Virus record (IMG/VR): IMGVR_UViG_3300043395_001550
Coordinates: 1 to 54,108 of that record
Length of the DNA: 54,108 bases
Source: a virus
Reading direction: 5' to 3' (one strand)
The position numbers and the translations under genes are program-made. The notes below the pieces were generated by a model that saw only the letters and a program-made list of their open reading frames with translations, made no database searches and was not told the origin of the DNA. Of the stretch, positions 37,001-44,025 are shown in pieces; the first letter of the stretch is position 1; each line of letters opens with the position of its first letter.

Positions 37001-37209
37001 TCAGAGGGGAATCCCTTCCCCTGACTGGTGAGAATCTGATTCTCAACCAATTTTTGCTTCAGCAGAGTTCTGTATGTATCATAATCAATATCAAAAGTAT
37101 CCTCCAACCCAAGGAGTCGGAGGATTACCTCATTAATGTCCTCATCAACATTATCAGTAGTTTTGGTTCCGGTGTAACGGGAAAGCATCCCAATAGGATC
37201 AACGGGCAT
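34015..37209 (-). CDS. Large hub or tape-measure-like protein with GH19-type domain (1064 aa)
   Basis: N-terminal 180 residues are charged and coiled; about 220-350 is hydrophobic (FIKFTFLGAIFTKFVKWF; later FAVAAGVFAAGAMI). Residues about 690-860 match a GH19 chitinase/lysozyme: MMQESGNF with a likely catalytic Glu, then FIGRGPVQLTGRTNYEMF and NPGLIEKDPKIQALSVLAYM. The start overlaps the gp51-like gene by 11 nt and the next large gene follows after 6 nt. The shared design with the 1264-aa protein suggests the two work together in the tail. T4 counterpart uncertain (gp29-like position). Confidence 0.7.
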   Translation of the reverse strand: MPVDPIGMLSRYTGTKTTDNVDEDINEVILRLLGLEDTFDIDYDTYRTLLKQKLVENQILTSQGKGFPSEEMEILTNEYRRIKSKVGRFTIKKKKITVESFARGRKSESTDTEQTQKPAQTLIGPGLGVGRGPSAAAQYKGLEPVQEEPKKKERKVDTLLDSLRNIRENLKNILKALKGQLKAEQTGTEKERRSGVSRRRQTDEDKLEKKRAKELKKIQEKMLAPVKGLLDKVWTFIKFTFLGAIFTKFVKWFTDPKNAKKIEVLGRLLETFWPALLAAFLLFMTPFGGFVRNTIRLVGFFAKGMAKIMPMLLNALRNLKLSAGGRLTGRGKFAVAAGVFAAGAMIPALMPGTVDSQERKTESAPGSKSEKIKKLQEEKKKVGFFDPWGKKSEIDEQIHRLQTGQTKGYSGGGSIFSGFVGRDTGVTVAGGGKDTQLLPIEGGGSAVLQRGELVLNEEQQQKLANETGVDPAKFVVGAQPSNLTGDLRPAWGQSSQGYSSGGIIGSGKVGFPSSMSNNWQQGGSIAPKDLWSYYTQQLLGKIKGLKFPEDKTESWKEFVRSGFGKQSEAPKITKTVGPSNPANLSANAKIDLAMGMWSKYRDQKNYKQADSIGKDIWNLKYKDTLAKPKTPNPLMAGFRSTPAAPAITPTPTPAAAAPKVPGMAGGGAIMPHQLGVVGGKASAKNIAPVYQQSLPMLFSILQGGRWKEKGWNSKEFMQMLTSRMMQESGNFTKTREQYTPSPNDPKGKPGWNYFNKIRGYGSNPVLGNKGDADGYNFIGRGPVQLTGRTNYEMFNKWLVRNGYKGYDVVKNPGLIEKDPKIQALSVLAYMENRQKLFPDANLGQMAKTGNLKDFVYSINGGHHGLETTKSNLNLIKKTNVNFGQTPRIVSTAKPTSKPAAKSAEPKRAWYDPRGWVGKQHGGKMVTENTGVNIPGGTADRQLVALQPGENHYIFPKKFVDMGGISHVDKLVAQFDPNSAPAKDGQRGKLAQLSSQVNRNVPGAPVTGSMGGAITLPPINKTSMPDGLPPAEDNSVYTQAPIFNAHAVSGIPERKRLTEMYGIVG

Positions 37210-37381
37210 TTTTCTGCGTCTCTGCTTTTAATCGTTCTTCTTCAAGATGATTCTTCAACATGCCTACATACACATCTCGCTCCCAAGGAATCATATTTTC
37301 TATCTCTGTTAATGAGTATTTATGATACTGCATCAAGGAGAAATTGAGAACGAAATAGTTTTCAAGATCCATATGGGACAT
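37199..37381 (-). CDS. gp51: Baseplate hub assembly protein gp51-like (60 aa)
   Basis: Contains YFVLNFSLMQYHKYSLTEIE and IPWERDVYVGML, the pattern of the short gp51 proteins that follow gp26 in T4-like cyanophages. gp51 is known as a hub assembly factor. It starts 2 nt after the gp26 stop. ATG 37381 or 37372 are both possible. Confidence 0.7.
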   Translation of the reverse strand: MSHMDLENYFVLNFSLMQYHKYSLTEIENMIPWERDVYVGMLKNHLEEERLKAETQKNAR

Positions 37382-37383
37382 GG

Positions 37384-38103
37384 CTAGGCGAAAAAACTAG
37401 ACAATCCCTCCAGTACAACTTCACTTTCTACACCCGTCTTTGGATTCTTCACACTAATAGTATGTGAGAGTTTAGGCATAGTCTCAAAGAACTTTTCAAT
37501 CTGTTTAAATTGAACAGTATTCATTTGATCAAGAAACTCACTCAGTTCCTTCTTAGTTACATCAGCAGCAACCCACACCTCATCTTCGTTATAGATTTTG
37601 TCAATACATGACGCAATAAGTTCAAACGACTGCTCCATGTTGTTGTCAGATTCCAAATCAAAGTTACTCTTCACAAATTGATCAAGAGAGGGATACTTCA
37701 TCTCCATCATGAGATTGTCATCTAACTTGATCTTATTATCATGCTCATCATTTCGTTGAACACCAATATCATCAACATTAATCTTCTTCAAGACATATGT
37801 TTCTTCATCATCTGGGCAGAGAATATTGACTTCAATCTCTTCACCAACAGACTTACCTCTAATATTAAGAAACAGATATTCAATATCAAATGTTGGAAGA
37901 GTTTCTACTTTAATTCCCTTGGTCTCAATACAATTTTTGATGACGTTCTTAATTGCCATCGAAATTTGTTTAGGGTCCTGACTTTCTAATGCTAGAACAA
38001 GAAGCTTTTCTTCCCTCACTAAAAATGGACGATATGTGATAGTTTTTCCTGTGGATGGCAACTCCAATTCATAAGTTGGCGTCGAAATCTTTGGTAAAGG
38101 CAT
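37384..38103 (-). CDS. gp26: Baseplate hub subunit gp26
   Basis: 239 aa beginning MPLPKISTPTYELELPSTGK, then ITYRPFLVREEKLLVLALES, both strong marks of the T4 gp26 / baseplate hub family. The rest is helical with an LNIRGKSVGEEIEV core. In T4, gp26 is needed for the central hub. Late promoter GATAAATA at 38130-38137 lies 27 nt upstream. Followed by gp51-like. Confidence 0.9.
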   Translation of the reverse strand: MPLPKISTPTYELELPSTGKTITYRPFLVREEKLLVLALESQDPKQISMAIKNVIKNCIETKGIKVETLPTFDIEYLFLNIRGKSVGEEIEVNILCPDDEETYVLKKINVDDIGVQRNDEHDNKIKLDDNLMMEMKYPSLDQFVKSNFDLESDNNMEQSFELIASCIDKIYNEDEVWVAADVTKKELSEFLDQMNTVQFKQIEKFFETMPKLSHTISVKNPKTGVESEVVLEGLSSFFA

Positions 38104-38129
38104 AATTTTTCAAGAAATTCATGATAATT

Positions 38130-38137
38130 TATTTATC
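38130..38137 (-). promoter_or_regulatory. T4-type late promoter GATAAATA
   Basis: Minus strand, 27 nt before the gp26 ATG, overlapping the stop of the gp54-like gene (38136). Confidence 0.65.
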
Positions 38138-38963
38138 ACCCCAATAGACCCTGTGATCTTCCAAGTTGATCTCTTACTCCAAACTGATCAAGTGCTGGAT
38201 TTCCAATCGCCCTACCATTTCTCTGCTGATCTCCATTCAGGAAATCATTATAAACAGCACCGTTTACAGGACGATTGTTTGGATTAGTTGGACTTGGTGC
38301 ATTAGAGTTTCTATTGATTGGAGTTTGATTGCTTCCTTGAACAGGTGGCGTCACATTTCCACTTCCATATCCCAATCTTTCTACAATATATCTGTTGTAT
38401 ACAAAGTGTACAGTAACATGAAGTAGTTGAGATGCATCATATGTTACTGGCATCGTAATAACTTCAACTGGATATGCTTGTAGGAATGTGTAGGCAAGAT
38501 ATGTGCCTTCCATAACCCTTTCAAATTTGTTGATATAGATTTCCGCAGATCTATATTCATCAGAATATTTCATTCTGTAAAACTTGTTCTTATCTTTAAT
38601 TTGTTGATCATCATTCGCTGCAAATTGTATCCACTTTTCAAAGAACCAAATAACACTATATGCACCTTGAGTGGATCCCGCAAGATCAACATAAAATGTA
38701 AAAGCAGCTCTATCATCATGCTGCCTACGATATGCCAATCTCTCAGTAACACCGGTATAATCATCATTCACTTCAGCAGTCATTAATGCAGATCCGGGGA
38801 GTGCTGCCTCATGACATGCTAGAGAGATATGCTCACCATCATAATACTGCCTCACACCCGGAGGTGGCTCCAACCATGCCTGAAAGTGAGACGTGAGTGA
38901 TGGAGTAAGTAGTCTACTCTTAATTTCAGAGTTAGTCTTAATTACCGGTCTTGGTGCTGGCAT
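38136..38963 (-). CDS. gp54: Baseplate tail-tube initiator gp54-like (275 aa)
   Basis: Starts MPAPRPVIKTNSEIKSRLLT. Tube-fold features: AALPGSALMTAEVNDDYTGV, FTFYVDLAGS, an LQAYPVEVITMPVTYD strand pair and HVTVHFVYNRY, followed by a disordered Asn/Pro tail. This matches proteins named gp54 in cyanomyoviruses; it could also be a tail-tube paralog. Divergent from gp4 across 32 nt. I see no NATAAATA for it on the minus strand. Confidence 0.65.
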   Translation of the reverse strand: MPAPRPVIKTNSEIKSRLLTPSLTSHFQAWLEPPPGVRQYYDGEHISLACHEAALPGSALMTAEVNDDYTGVTERLAYRRQHDDRAAFTFYVDLAGSTQGAYSVIWFFEKWIQFAANDDQQIKDKNKFYRMKYSDEYRSAEIYINKFERVMEGTYLAYTFLQAYPVEVITMPVTYDASQLLHVTVHFVYNRYIVERLGYGSGNVTPPVQGSNQTPINRNSNAPSPTNPNNRPVNGAVYNDFLNGDQQRNGRAIGNPALDQFGVRDQLGRSQGLLG

Positions 38964-38964
38964 T

Positions 38965-38972
38965 TATAAATA
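38965..38972 (+). promoter_or_regulatory. T4-type late promoter TATAAATA
   Basis: Exact consensus on the plus strand, ending 23 nt before the gp4 ATG at 38996. It lies in the 32-nt gap between two divergent genes. Confidence 0.75.
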
Positions 38973-38995
38973 AAGCTTGCTCTTATATATTATGT

Positions 38996-39451
38996 ATGCC
39001 AAAAGATTCTAAGTATTATCAGGGCAGATTTACTCCAAGAAACCCCGAAAAGTATATTGGCAATCCATCAAACATAATCTATAGAAGTAGTTGGGAACTT
39101 AAGTTCATGCAGTGGTGTGACAGAACACCTTCAATTTTACGTTATGGATCTGAAGAATTTTCTATTCCCTATTGGAATCCTGTGAAGGAAAAGATTTGTA
39201 GATACTATCCAGATTTTCTAATTGAAGTGATGGAGAGTGATGGAAAGAAGCACAAATATCTTATAGAAGTAAAACCTAAAAAATCTACACTTCCACCAAA
39301 ACCTAGATCAAGAACAACAAAATCATATCTTACTGAAGTGAAAACATACGCTGTAAATCAATCTAAATGGAAGGCGGCAAGAGAATTTTGTAAGGACAAT
39401 CTAATTGAATTCAAAATAATCACGGAAGAGGAATTGGGCCTAAAGGGATGA
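38996..39451 (+). CDS. gp4: Head completion protein gp4
   Basis: 151 aa from ATG 38996 (MPKDSKYYQGRFTPRNPEKY), which matches the family start; an upstream frame extension adds unrelated residues. Nuclease-like pattern: IIYRSSWELKFMQWCDR, YYPDFLIEV with Asp, LIEVKPKK (E-x-K), then NQSKWKAAREFC. T4 gp4 completes DNA-filled heads before tail joining. Leads a plus-strand late operon; its stop overlaps the next ATG (ATGA). Confidence 0.88.
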   Translation: MPKDSKYYQGRFTPRNPEKYIGNPSNIIYRSSWELKFMQWCDRTPSILRYGSEEFSIPYWNPVKEKICRYYPDFLIEVMESDGKKHKYLIEVKPKKSTLPPKPRSRTTKSYLTEVKTYAVNQSKWKAAREFCKDNLIEFKIITEEELGLKG

Positions 39452-39792
39452 CTAGAATTAGCGAACTTATGTCCAAAATTGAGGGGCAGAGAGATCCAGA
39501 CTCCTTGATGATGAGTATATTGGAAGTCTTTACAGAATCTGAATTCATACCGAAGGTTGGTGGATATTATACATTCGTCTATATTCCAAAAGGAAATAAA
39601 ATAGAATATGACCAGTTCCCACTAGTTGCTGTAACTTCAATTGAAAAGTGGGGATTTCGTGGTATCAACTATCACTGGGGTACGAGTAGACAATATACTT
39701 GGTATGAGGTTACAGGAAAATTGCATATTGTGTATCCGGAGGAACTTTCTACGTTGCTCAAAATACCCTATGCAAAATTCACCTATAAATAA
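39448..39792 (+). CDS. Hypothetical protein between gp4 and gp48 (114 aa)
   Basis: Starts MTRISELMSKIEGQRDPDSL. A short helical N-terminus is followed by beta-rich GGYYTFVYIPKGNKI, FPLVAVTSIEKWGFRGINYH and YTWYEVTGKLHIVY. Its place in a late operon with head and baseplate genes suggests a virion or assembly protein. I cannot tie it to a T4 gene. Confidence 0.65.
   Translation: MTRISELMSKIEGQRDPDSLMMSILEVFTESEFIPKVGGYYTFVYIPKGNKIEYDQFPLVAVTSIEKWGFRGINYHWGTSRQYTWYEVTGKLHIVYPEELSTLLKIPYAKFTYK
39784..39791 (+). promoter_or_regulatory. T4-type late promoter TATAAATA
   Basis: Overlaps the stop region of the 114-aa gene and ends 22 nt before the gp48 ATG. A second partial match (AATAAATA) overlaps at 39788-39795. 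Confidence 0.7.
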
Positions 39793-39813
39793 ATACAAAC
39801 CCATAGACTTGTA

Positions 39814-40728
39814 ATGCCAGAAGCAACATCTCCAGAACAAGCCGGAGCAGTATCTACAGCACCAACAGCAACTCCACGTGGTAGTGGAGGTGGTGGCGGA
39901 AATATGCTTGTCTATCCTACAAATATGAGTGGTGAACAGGATAGAGTCGCCTTTAATATTTGGGAAATTGCGAAAGCTCTTGGCACATCTGCTGGTGGTG
40001 GATTGCAGGTTGGTGAGGTTAATTACAGAAGAGTTCCAGGAAAACCAACGGTATACCTACCAATTCAAAATCCTATTGCTGACAATAATAAAGTAAAGTG
40101 GGAAGCAAAGGAGTTGAATGAACTGAGTAGAAGATTGGTTAATTCTTCCTTGGACTTCCAGGAGACTGCCAGTTTCTCACAACTTGCTGAGGGTCTTGGT
40201 GGAATTGCCAAGGATGTATTGAAAGATCCAAAACTAGCAAACCTGTATCTTGCTGAGCAAGCTGTTCCTGGTGCTGAGGGTCTCATTCCCAGAGCAACCG
40301 GAATGATCATCAACCCAAACCTTGAACTACTCTTCCAAGGACCAGAACTGAGAGACTTTACATTTCAGTTTGTGTTGACCCCAAGAAATGAAGGTGAAGG
40401 AAGAACAGTAAAGCAGATCATTAGATATTTCAAAGAAAATATGGCGGTTCGTTTGGAAGCAAGTAGATTGTTTCTTAAGGCACCTTATGTATTTGAAATT
40501 AGATATTTGAAGGGTTCAAGTCAAATTCACCCATCGATTAACCTAATTAAGAAGTGTTGCGCTCTTAGAAATTGCTCCGTGCAGTATACACCCCTTGGGA
40601 GTTACATGACATATGATGATTCGGATGCAACTATGGCACAATATGTAATAGCACTTGAGTTCACAGAGATTGAACCAATTTACGATATAGATTATCAAAG
40701 AGAAGCAAGCCACCCAATCGGTTACTAA
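39814..40728 (+). CDS. gp48: Baseplate tail tube cap gp48
   Basis: 304 aa. After a Gly-rich N-terminus come MLVYPTNM, VPGKPTVYLPIQNPIADNNK, MIINPNLELLFQGPELRDFT and FQFVLTPRNEGEGRTVKQII, the signature of gp48/T4_gp19-like tube proteins that cap the baseplate and start the tail tube. The C-terminus (YVIALEFTEIEPIYDID) fits the family. Own late promoter; gp53 follows after 2 nt. Confidence 0.9.
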   Translation: MPEATSPEQAGAVSTAPTATPRGSGGGGGNMLVYPTNMSGEQDRVAFNIWEIAKALGTSAGGGLQVGEVNYRRVPGKPTVYLPIQNPIADNNKVKWEAKELNELSRRLVNSSLDFQETASFSQLAEGLGGIAKDVLKDPKLANLYLAEQAVPGAEGLIPRATGMIINPNLELLFQGPELRDFTFQFVLTPRNEGEGRTVKQIIRYFKENMAVRLEASRLFLKAPYVFEIRYLKGSSQIHPSINLIKKCCALRNCSVQYTPLGSYMTYDDSDATMAQYVIALEFTEIEPIYDIDYQREASHPIGY

Positions 40729-40730
40729 TC

Positions 40731-41408
40731 ATGTCGTATTATTTTAGAAATCTGCCAAATTTCGAGTACACTAATAGAAACCTTGGCTCAGATCAGCAAA
40801 ATCTTGACAACTATGTTGAGGTCAAGAATATCTTCAAACGTGGAAAAATCCGTGAAGATATTTTAGGAAACCTGATGTTCTTCACCAAATATAGTATTAT
40901 TGGTGATGAACGTCCAGATAATGTTGCATACAAGGAATATGGTGATTCCAAATTAGATTGGGTGGTCCTTCTTTCAAATAATATTCTAAACATTCATTCA
41001 GAATGGCCGTTGAAGCAAACTGTGTTTGATCGGATCATGATGGAAAAATATGGATCATACGAAGAACTGTATAATGGTGTTCATCACTATGAGACTGTAG
41101 AGATTCGAAATACTCTGGATGTTGTGATCATGAAACCGGGAATTGTAGTTCCTGAGGAATTTTCAATCACATACTTTGATCCAGGGCGTGGTGAAGAGAT
41201 GATCTCTGAGGGAGTTGCCAGACCAATTACATACTTTGAGTATGAGACTAGAAAGGAAGAAGCAAAAAGAAATATTCTCCTACTCAAGAAGAAGTATCTT
41301 GGAGTGGTCTTTGATGATATTGAAAGAGAGATGAAATACAAAAGAGGTTCTACTCAGTTTGTGAGCAGAACCTTAAAGAGGGGTGATAATATCAGACTAT
41401 ATGAATGA
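40731..41408 (+). CDS. gp53: Baseplate wedge subunit gp53
   Basis: 225 aa. Starts MSYYFRNLPNFEYTNR; the LysM-like and wedge pattern appears in KYSIIGDERPDNVAYKEYGD, LDWVVLLSNNILNIHSEWPL and a basic C-terminal helix. gp53 joins the six wedges around the hub. Its TGA directly abuts the stop of gp32 on the other strand with no gap and no terminator. Confidence 0.88.
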   Translation: MSYYFRNLPNFEYTNRNLGSDQQNLDNYVEVKNIFKRGKIREDILGNLMFFTKYSIIGDERPDNVAYKEYGDSKLDWVVLLSNNILNIHSEWPLKQTVFDRIMMEKYGSYEELYNGVHHYETVEIRNTLDVVIMKPGIVVPEEFSITYFDPGRGEEMISEGVARPITYFEYETRKEEAKRNILLLKKKYLGVVFDDIEREMKYKRGSTQFVSRTLKRGDNIRLYE

Positions 41409-42335
41409 TCACATATCAACTAGTTTCTGGAAGTAAGACATCGCATCATCTTCATCCTCATCAACTGGCGAAGAAACTTCACGTTCAACAACCCTAGAAC
41501 TAGTAAGATTGTTCAGTTGCTCGCGCAGATCGCTAGGAACTTCAGAACCTTCATCCTCACCATCAAGTTCTGGATCGGGACGACGTTGTGCGGTCTTTTC
41601 CCCAATAACATACTTCAGACGCTTTTCCAGGTCTTGATAGGACTTGAATTGATCTGGAGCAACTAGGGGTTGTAGGGGATGCTCCTTATTCCAAATTCCT
41701 TCTAGTGCATCATCATCGTCCAGAAGGGGACCAGCGGGTGCAAACTCAGACTTATCATAGTTCCAGTAACCATCTTTCTTCACCAGTTTCAGTTTGAAGT
41801 TGGCACCAGTCCAGAAGTCAAATGGATTGATTGGATCTTCATCATCAAATTCTGGTTGCATAGCATTCAGGATCTTATCGAAGATCTTCTTACCGAATTT
41901 GAAGAGGAACACTCTACCCTCGTTTTCGGGGTGTGCGGGATCCTTCACAACGTAGATGTTTGCGTAGTAGGACAACTTACGCTTTTGCTTACGCACAGTT
42001 TCCTTATCCTTATCGCTTCCGCTGTTCCAGAGTCCACGATTATACTCTGAGACGGGATCTTTTTGTCCAATAGTTGTCAGGGAGTTTTCGATGTACCATC
42101 CTCCAGGACCTTGGAATGCATGAGAGAACATTTGTACCCAAGGAACATCTTCTCCTTTGGGTGCTGGAAGGAAGCGGATCACAGCAGATCCAACTCCACT
42201 CTTATCCATTTCGGGTTTCCAGAGACGGTCATCTGCTCCACCTGAAGAGTTATTATTCAGTTTTTCTACCTGTTTTACCAGTTTATCTGTAAGGGATCCG
42301 AGACGGGATTGCTTCTTAAGATCTTGGAATGACAT
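41409..42335 (-). CDS. gp32: Single-stranded DNA-binding protein gp32
   Basis: ATG 42335 is chosen: GGAG lies about 10 nt upstream and the family start MSFQDLKKQSRLGSLT follows; an ATG ten codons upstream is possible. Motifs: WKPEMDKSGVGSAVIRFLPA, GGWYIENSLTTIG, YYANIYVVKDPAHPENEGRV, FKFGKKIFDKI, as in T4 gp32, then an acidic C-terminal tail that in T4 recruits partner proteins. The protein has no Cys, so the T4 zinc site is absent. Promoters: sigma70 (42379-42406) and late-like AATAAATA (42418-42425). Confidence 0.93.
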   Translation of the reverse strand: MSFQDLKKQSRLGSLTDKLVKQVEKLNNNSSGGADDRLWKPEMDKSGVGSAVIRFLPAPKGEDVPWVQMFSHAFQGPGGWYIENSLTTIGQKDPVSEYNRGLWNSGSDKDKETVRKQKRKLSYYANIYVVKDPAHPENEGRVFLFKFGKKIFDKILNAMQPEFDDEDPINPFDFWTGANFKLKLVKKDGYWNYDKSEFAPAGPLLDDDDALEGIWNKEHPLQPLVAPDQFKSYQDLEKRLKYVIGEKTAQRRPDPELDGEDEGSEVPSDLREQLNNLTSSRVVEREVSSPVDEDEDDAMSYFQKLVDM

Positions 42336-42378
42336 GTATTTCTCCGTGTTGTTTGTATTTGGCATTTGTGACGACTTT

Positions 42379-42406
42379 ATCCTAGTATAAACGGAAGGGA
42401 TGTCAA
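42379..42406 (-). promoter_or_regulatory. Sigma70-type promoter TTGACA-N16-TAGGAT
   Basis: -35 TTGACA at 42401-42406, -10 TAGGAT at 42379-42384. Positioned 44 nt ahead of the gp32 start; a late-type motif lies just upstream, so gp32 may be made both early and late. Confidence 0.6.
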
Positions 42407-42417
42407 GCCCGGTTTTC

Positions 42418-42425
42418 TATTTATT
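42418..42425 (-). promoter_or_regulatory. Late-type promoter AATAAATA
   Basis: Minus-strand match 83 nt before the gp32 ATG. The distance is longer than at the structural genes, so confidence is lower. Confidence 0.4.
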
Positions 42426-42430
42426 TTCGA

Positions 42431-42712
42431 TTACCAACCATCGGGACAGTTTGTTTGAAACCACTTTCGTACACCTTCATAGTCGCGAGTGGTCATTTTA
42501 TCATTAATCACTCTTGCCTTCATTACTTGATTCATGTATCCACCATATGTTCCATCAGGGCGGCGGCCGATGATGAGATTTACCTCCAAACCAGCCTTAC
42601 AAACTTGTTTTAAGGTTTCCTCAGTAATTGTTTTGTCGTCCCATGTTTGAGCAGCACACCCCACCAGTCCAGGCAGGATTGCCATGGCGAGCAGGGGAAT
42701 CAGTCGTTTCAT
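42431..42712 (-). CDS. Predicted lipoprotein (93 aa)
   Basis: Signal peptide MKRLIPLLAMAILPGLVGC ends in the lipobox LVGC (Cys19), so outer- or inner-membrane anchoring is expected. The mature part has two further Cys (VCKAG, TNCPDGW) and a basic central helix. A good sigma70 promoter (42737-42765) precedes it, implying early expression. Function unknown; exclusion or lysis roles are possible. Confidence 0.7.
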   Translation of the reverse strand: MKRLIPLLAMAILPGLVGCAAQTWDDKTITEETLKQVCKAGLEVNLIIGRRPDGTYGGYMNQVMKARVINDKMTTRDYEGVRKWFQTNCPDGW

Positions 42713-42736
42713 AGTGAGGTCTGTCTCTCTACTATC

Positions 42737-42765
42737 ATTCTATACGTCGCTGCCCGTCCTGTCAA
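42737..42765 (-). promoter_or_regulatory. Sigma70-type promoter TTGACA-N17-TAGAAT
   Basis: -35 TTGACA at 42760-42765 inside the end of the DUF1825-like gene; -10 TAGAAT at 42737-42742, 24 nt before the lipoprotein start. Confidence 0.75.
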
Positions 42766-43084
42766 TTTTTTCGCGCATCGACTGCAGAACTGCTGACATA
42801 TTCTTGAAGACCATACCAACATCACAGTTTGTTGGGAGTCCCATCAGAGATGCTGAATCATGAATCTTCTTCTTCATCTCCTGTGCCTTTGGATCATCAG
42901 ACAACTTGAGACGTGTGTATAAAATTTGCTGCGTTTCTAAAAGTTTATACAGTAAATCAACATGTTGAAGTTTTTCTTCCTTACTCATGAATGAGAACTT
43001 AAACACATTTCCGTAAATTTGCTCCTGTAGATCAGAAATTTCTGCCAATTCCGACCTGACAATATCAGAATCAAAAAAACTCAT
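42740..43084 (-). CDS. DUF1825-like protein (114 aa)
   Basis: Starts MSFFDSDIVRSELAEISDLQ; the FFDSDIV opening, the EKLQHVDLLYKLLETQQILY helix and a C-terminal FKNMSAVLQSMREKI helix match DUF1825, a family found in cyanobacteria and their phages. Helical throughout; function unknown. ATGA overlap with gp59. This is one of the clearest hints that the host is a cyanobacterium. Confidence 0.75.
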   Translation of the reverse strand: MSFFDSDIVRSELAEISDLQEQIYGNVFKFSFMSKEEKLQHVDLLYKLLETQQILYTRLKLSDDPKAQEMKKKIHDSASLMGLPTNCDVGMVFKNMSAVLQSMREKIDRTGSDV

Positions 43085-43683
43085 TTTAAAGCTCCCAGTA
43101 AGATTTCTTTCAAACTTTCTTTATATCTAAATGTGTTAATATTTAGGAAGTCTGAGTATTTTTTCATCTTAAGTGAAATCAAAGACCATACAGGATCGTC
43201 AATTTTCTTATTAAATTTAACTCTGAAATTAAGAATCTTATCAAGAATAACAAAAGTATCGATTGATAGATTCCCTCTAATAAATTCTTTTAATATTTGG
43301 GGATGTCCATGTTCAGATGTTGCAAACAAGTCATCAAAATTTTTATTGAGAAATACATTTTCTACTTCTTCCTTAAAGACATACATTAAGGATTGATTTC
43401 TCTTCTTCCAATCCGAATATACTGTCTCTCCACTTCTAATGATTTCTCCAATCCACAGAGAATCCGGATTGTCTATTGCTACAAAATTTGATACAAAAAA
43501 TTCTACGATCTCTTTATCGTTCTTATTTCTTGATAGTTTTTCAAACCAAAAACGATCTTTACGTTTATAAAATGATTGTAATGATGCTCTACTTTTACCA
43601 CAGTATTTGTGGTAGTCATACTTCTCTTTAGTGAAATGATTTTTTAATGCAAGGTATGTTTTATAACAATCAAAAGGTGTCAT
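43081..43683 (-). CDS. gp59: Helicase loader gp59
   Basis: 200 aa. Starts MTPFDCYKTYLALKNHFTKE and shows the gp59 pattern YDYHKYCGKSRASLQSFYKR, DRFWFEKLSR, FFVSNFVAIDNPDSLWIGEI, and FVILDKILNF in the C-terminal half, close in order to T4 gp59. gp59 loads the gp41 helicase on gp32-coated DNA; gp32 lies two genes downstream. Between gp33 and the DUF1825-like gene. Confidence 0.9.
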   Translation of the reverse strand: MTPFDCYKTYLALKNHFTKEKYDYHKYCGKSRASLQSFYKRKDRFWFEKLSRNKNDKEIVEFFVSNFVAIDNPDSLWIGEIIRSGETVYSDWKKRNQSLMYVFKEEVENVFLNKNFDDLFATSEHGHPQILKEFIRGNLSIDTFVILDKILNFRVKFNKKIDDPVWSLISLKMKKYSDFLNINTFRYKESLKEILLGALK

Positions 43684-43692
43684 TAATGTAGA

Positions 43693-43950
43693 TCAGATTG
43701 GCAATTTGGCGTGAGTTGTTCTTTTAAGGAAGTTTAACTCTATTGCTTCACATTTAATTTTTTCTTTGAGTGGTTTGGGAATCAGTTTAGGGATCGATTC
43801 TAAGTCCAAAGAATTCATCTCACAAAAATAAATGATAGCATCGATATAAGTCATATCGATGTTATCTCTAACTAGTATCTCGATTTCTGTTGCGAATTTT
43901 GATGGGCAGAAAAACTTTTTTTCAAAAGCTTCCTTAAGATCTTCTTCCAT
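43693..43950 (-). CDS. gp33: Late transcription coactivator gp33
   Basis: ATG 43950 is chosen for an AGGA just upstream; ATG 43974 would add eight residues. Core pattern MTYIDAIIYFCEMNSLDLES, then KLIPKPLKEKIKCEAIELNF, aligns with T4 gp33 (YLEATTAFLEENSI and KFIPSGIIEKIQSEAIDENL). gp33 links RNA polymerase to the sliding clamp at late promoters, so it explains the NATAAATA sites seen here. A sigma70 promoter lies at 43997-44025. Confidence 0.85.
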   Translation of the reverse strand: MEEDLKEAFEKKFFCPSKFATEIEILVRDNIDMTYIDAIIYFCEMNSLDLESIPKLIPKPLKEKIKCEAIELNFLKRTTHAKLPI

Positions 43951-43996
43951 ATATCCTAATACTGTTACTTGCATTTACCACCACATATCTGTCATT

Positions 43997-44025
43997 AGTC
44001 TATCATTAATTACAGTTGTCGTCAA
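43997..44025 (-). promoter_or_regulatory. Sigma70-type promoter TTGACG-N17-TAGACT
   Basis: -35 TTGACG at 44020-44025, overlapping the stop of the nuclease gene; -10 TAGACT at 43997-44002. It would start the gp33-gp59-DUF1825 transcript early in infection. Confidence 0.55.

Noticed and set aside
37317-37324. CATAAATA inside the gp51-like gene
   Set aside because: 108 nt from the next start, outside the 22-40 nt spacing seen elsewhere.
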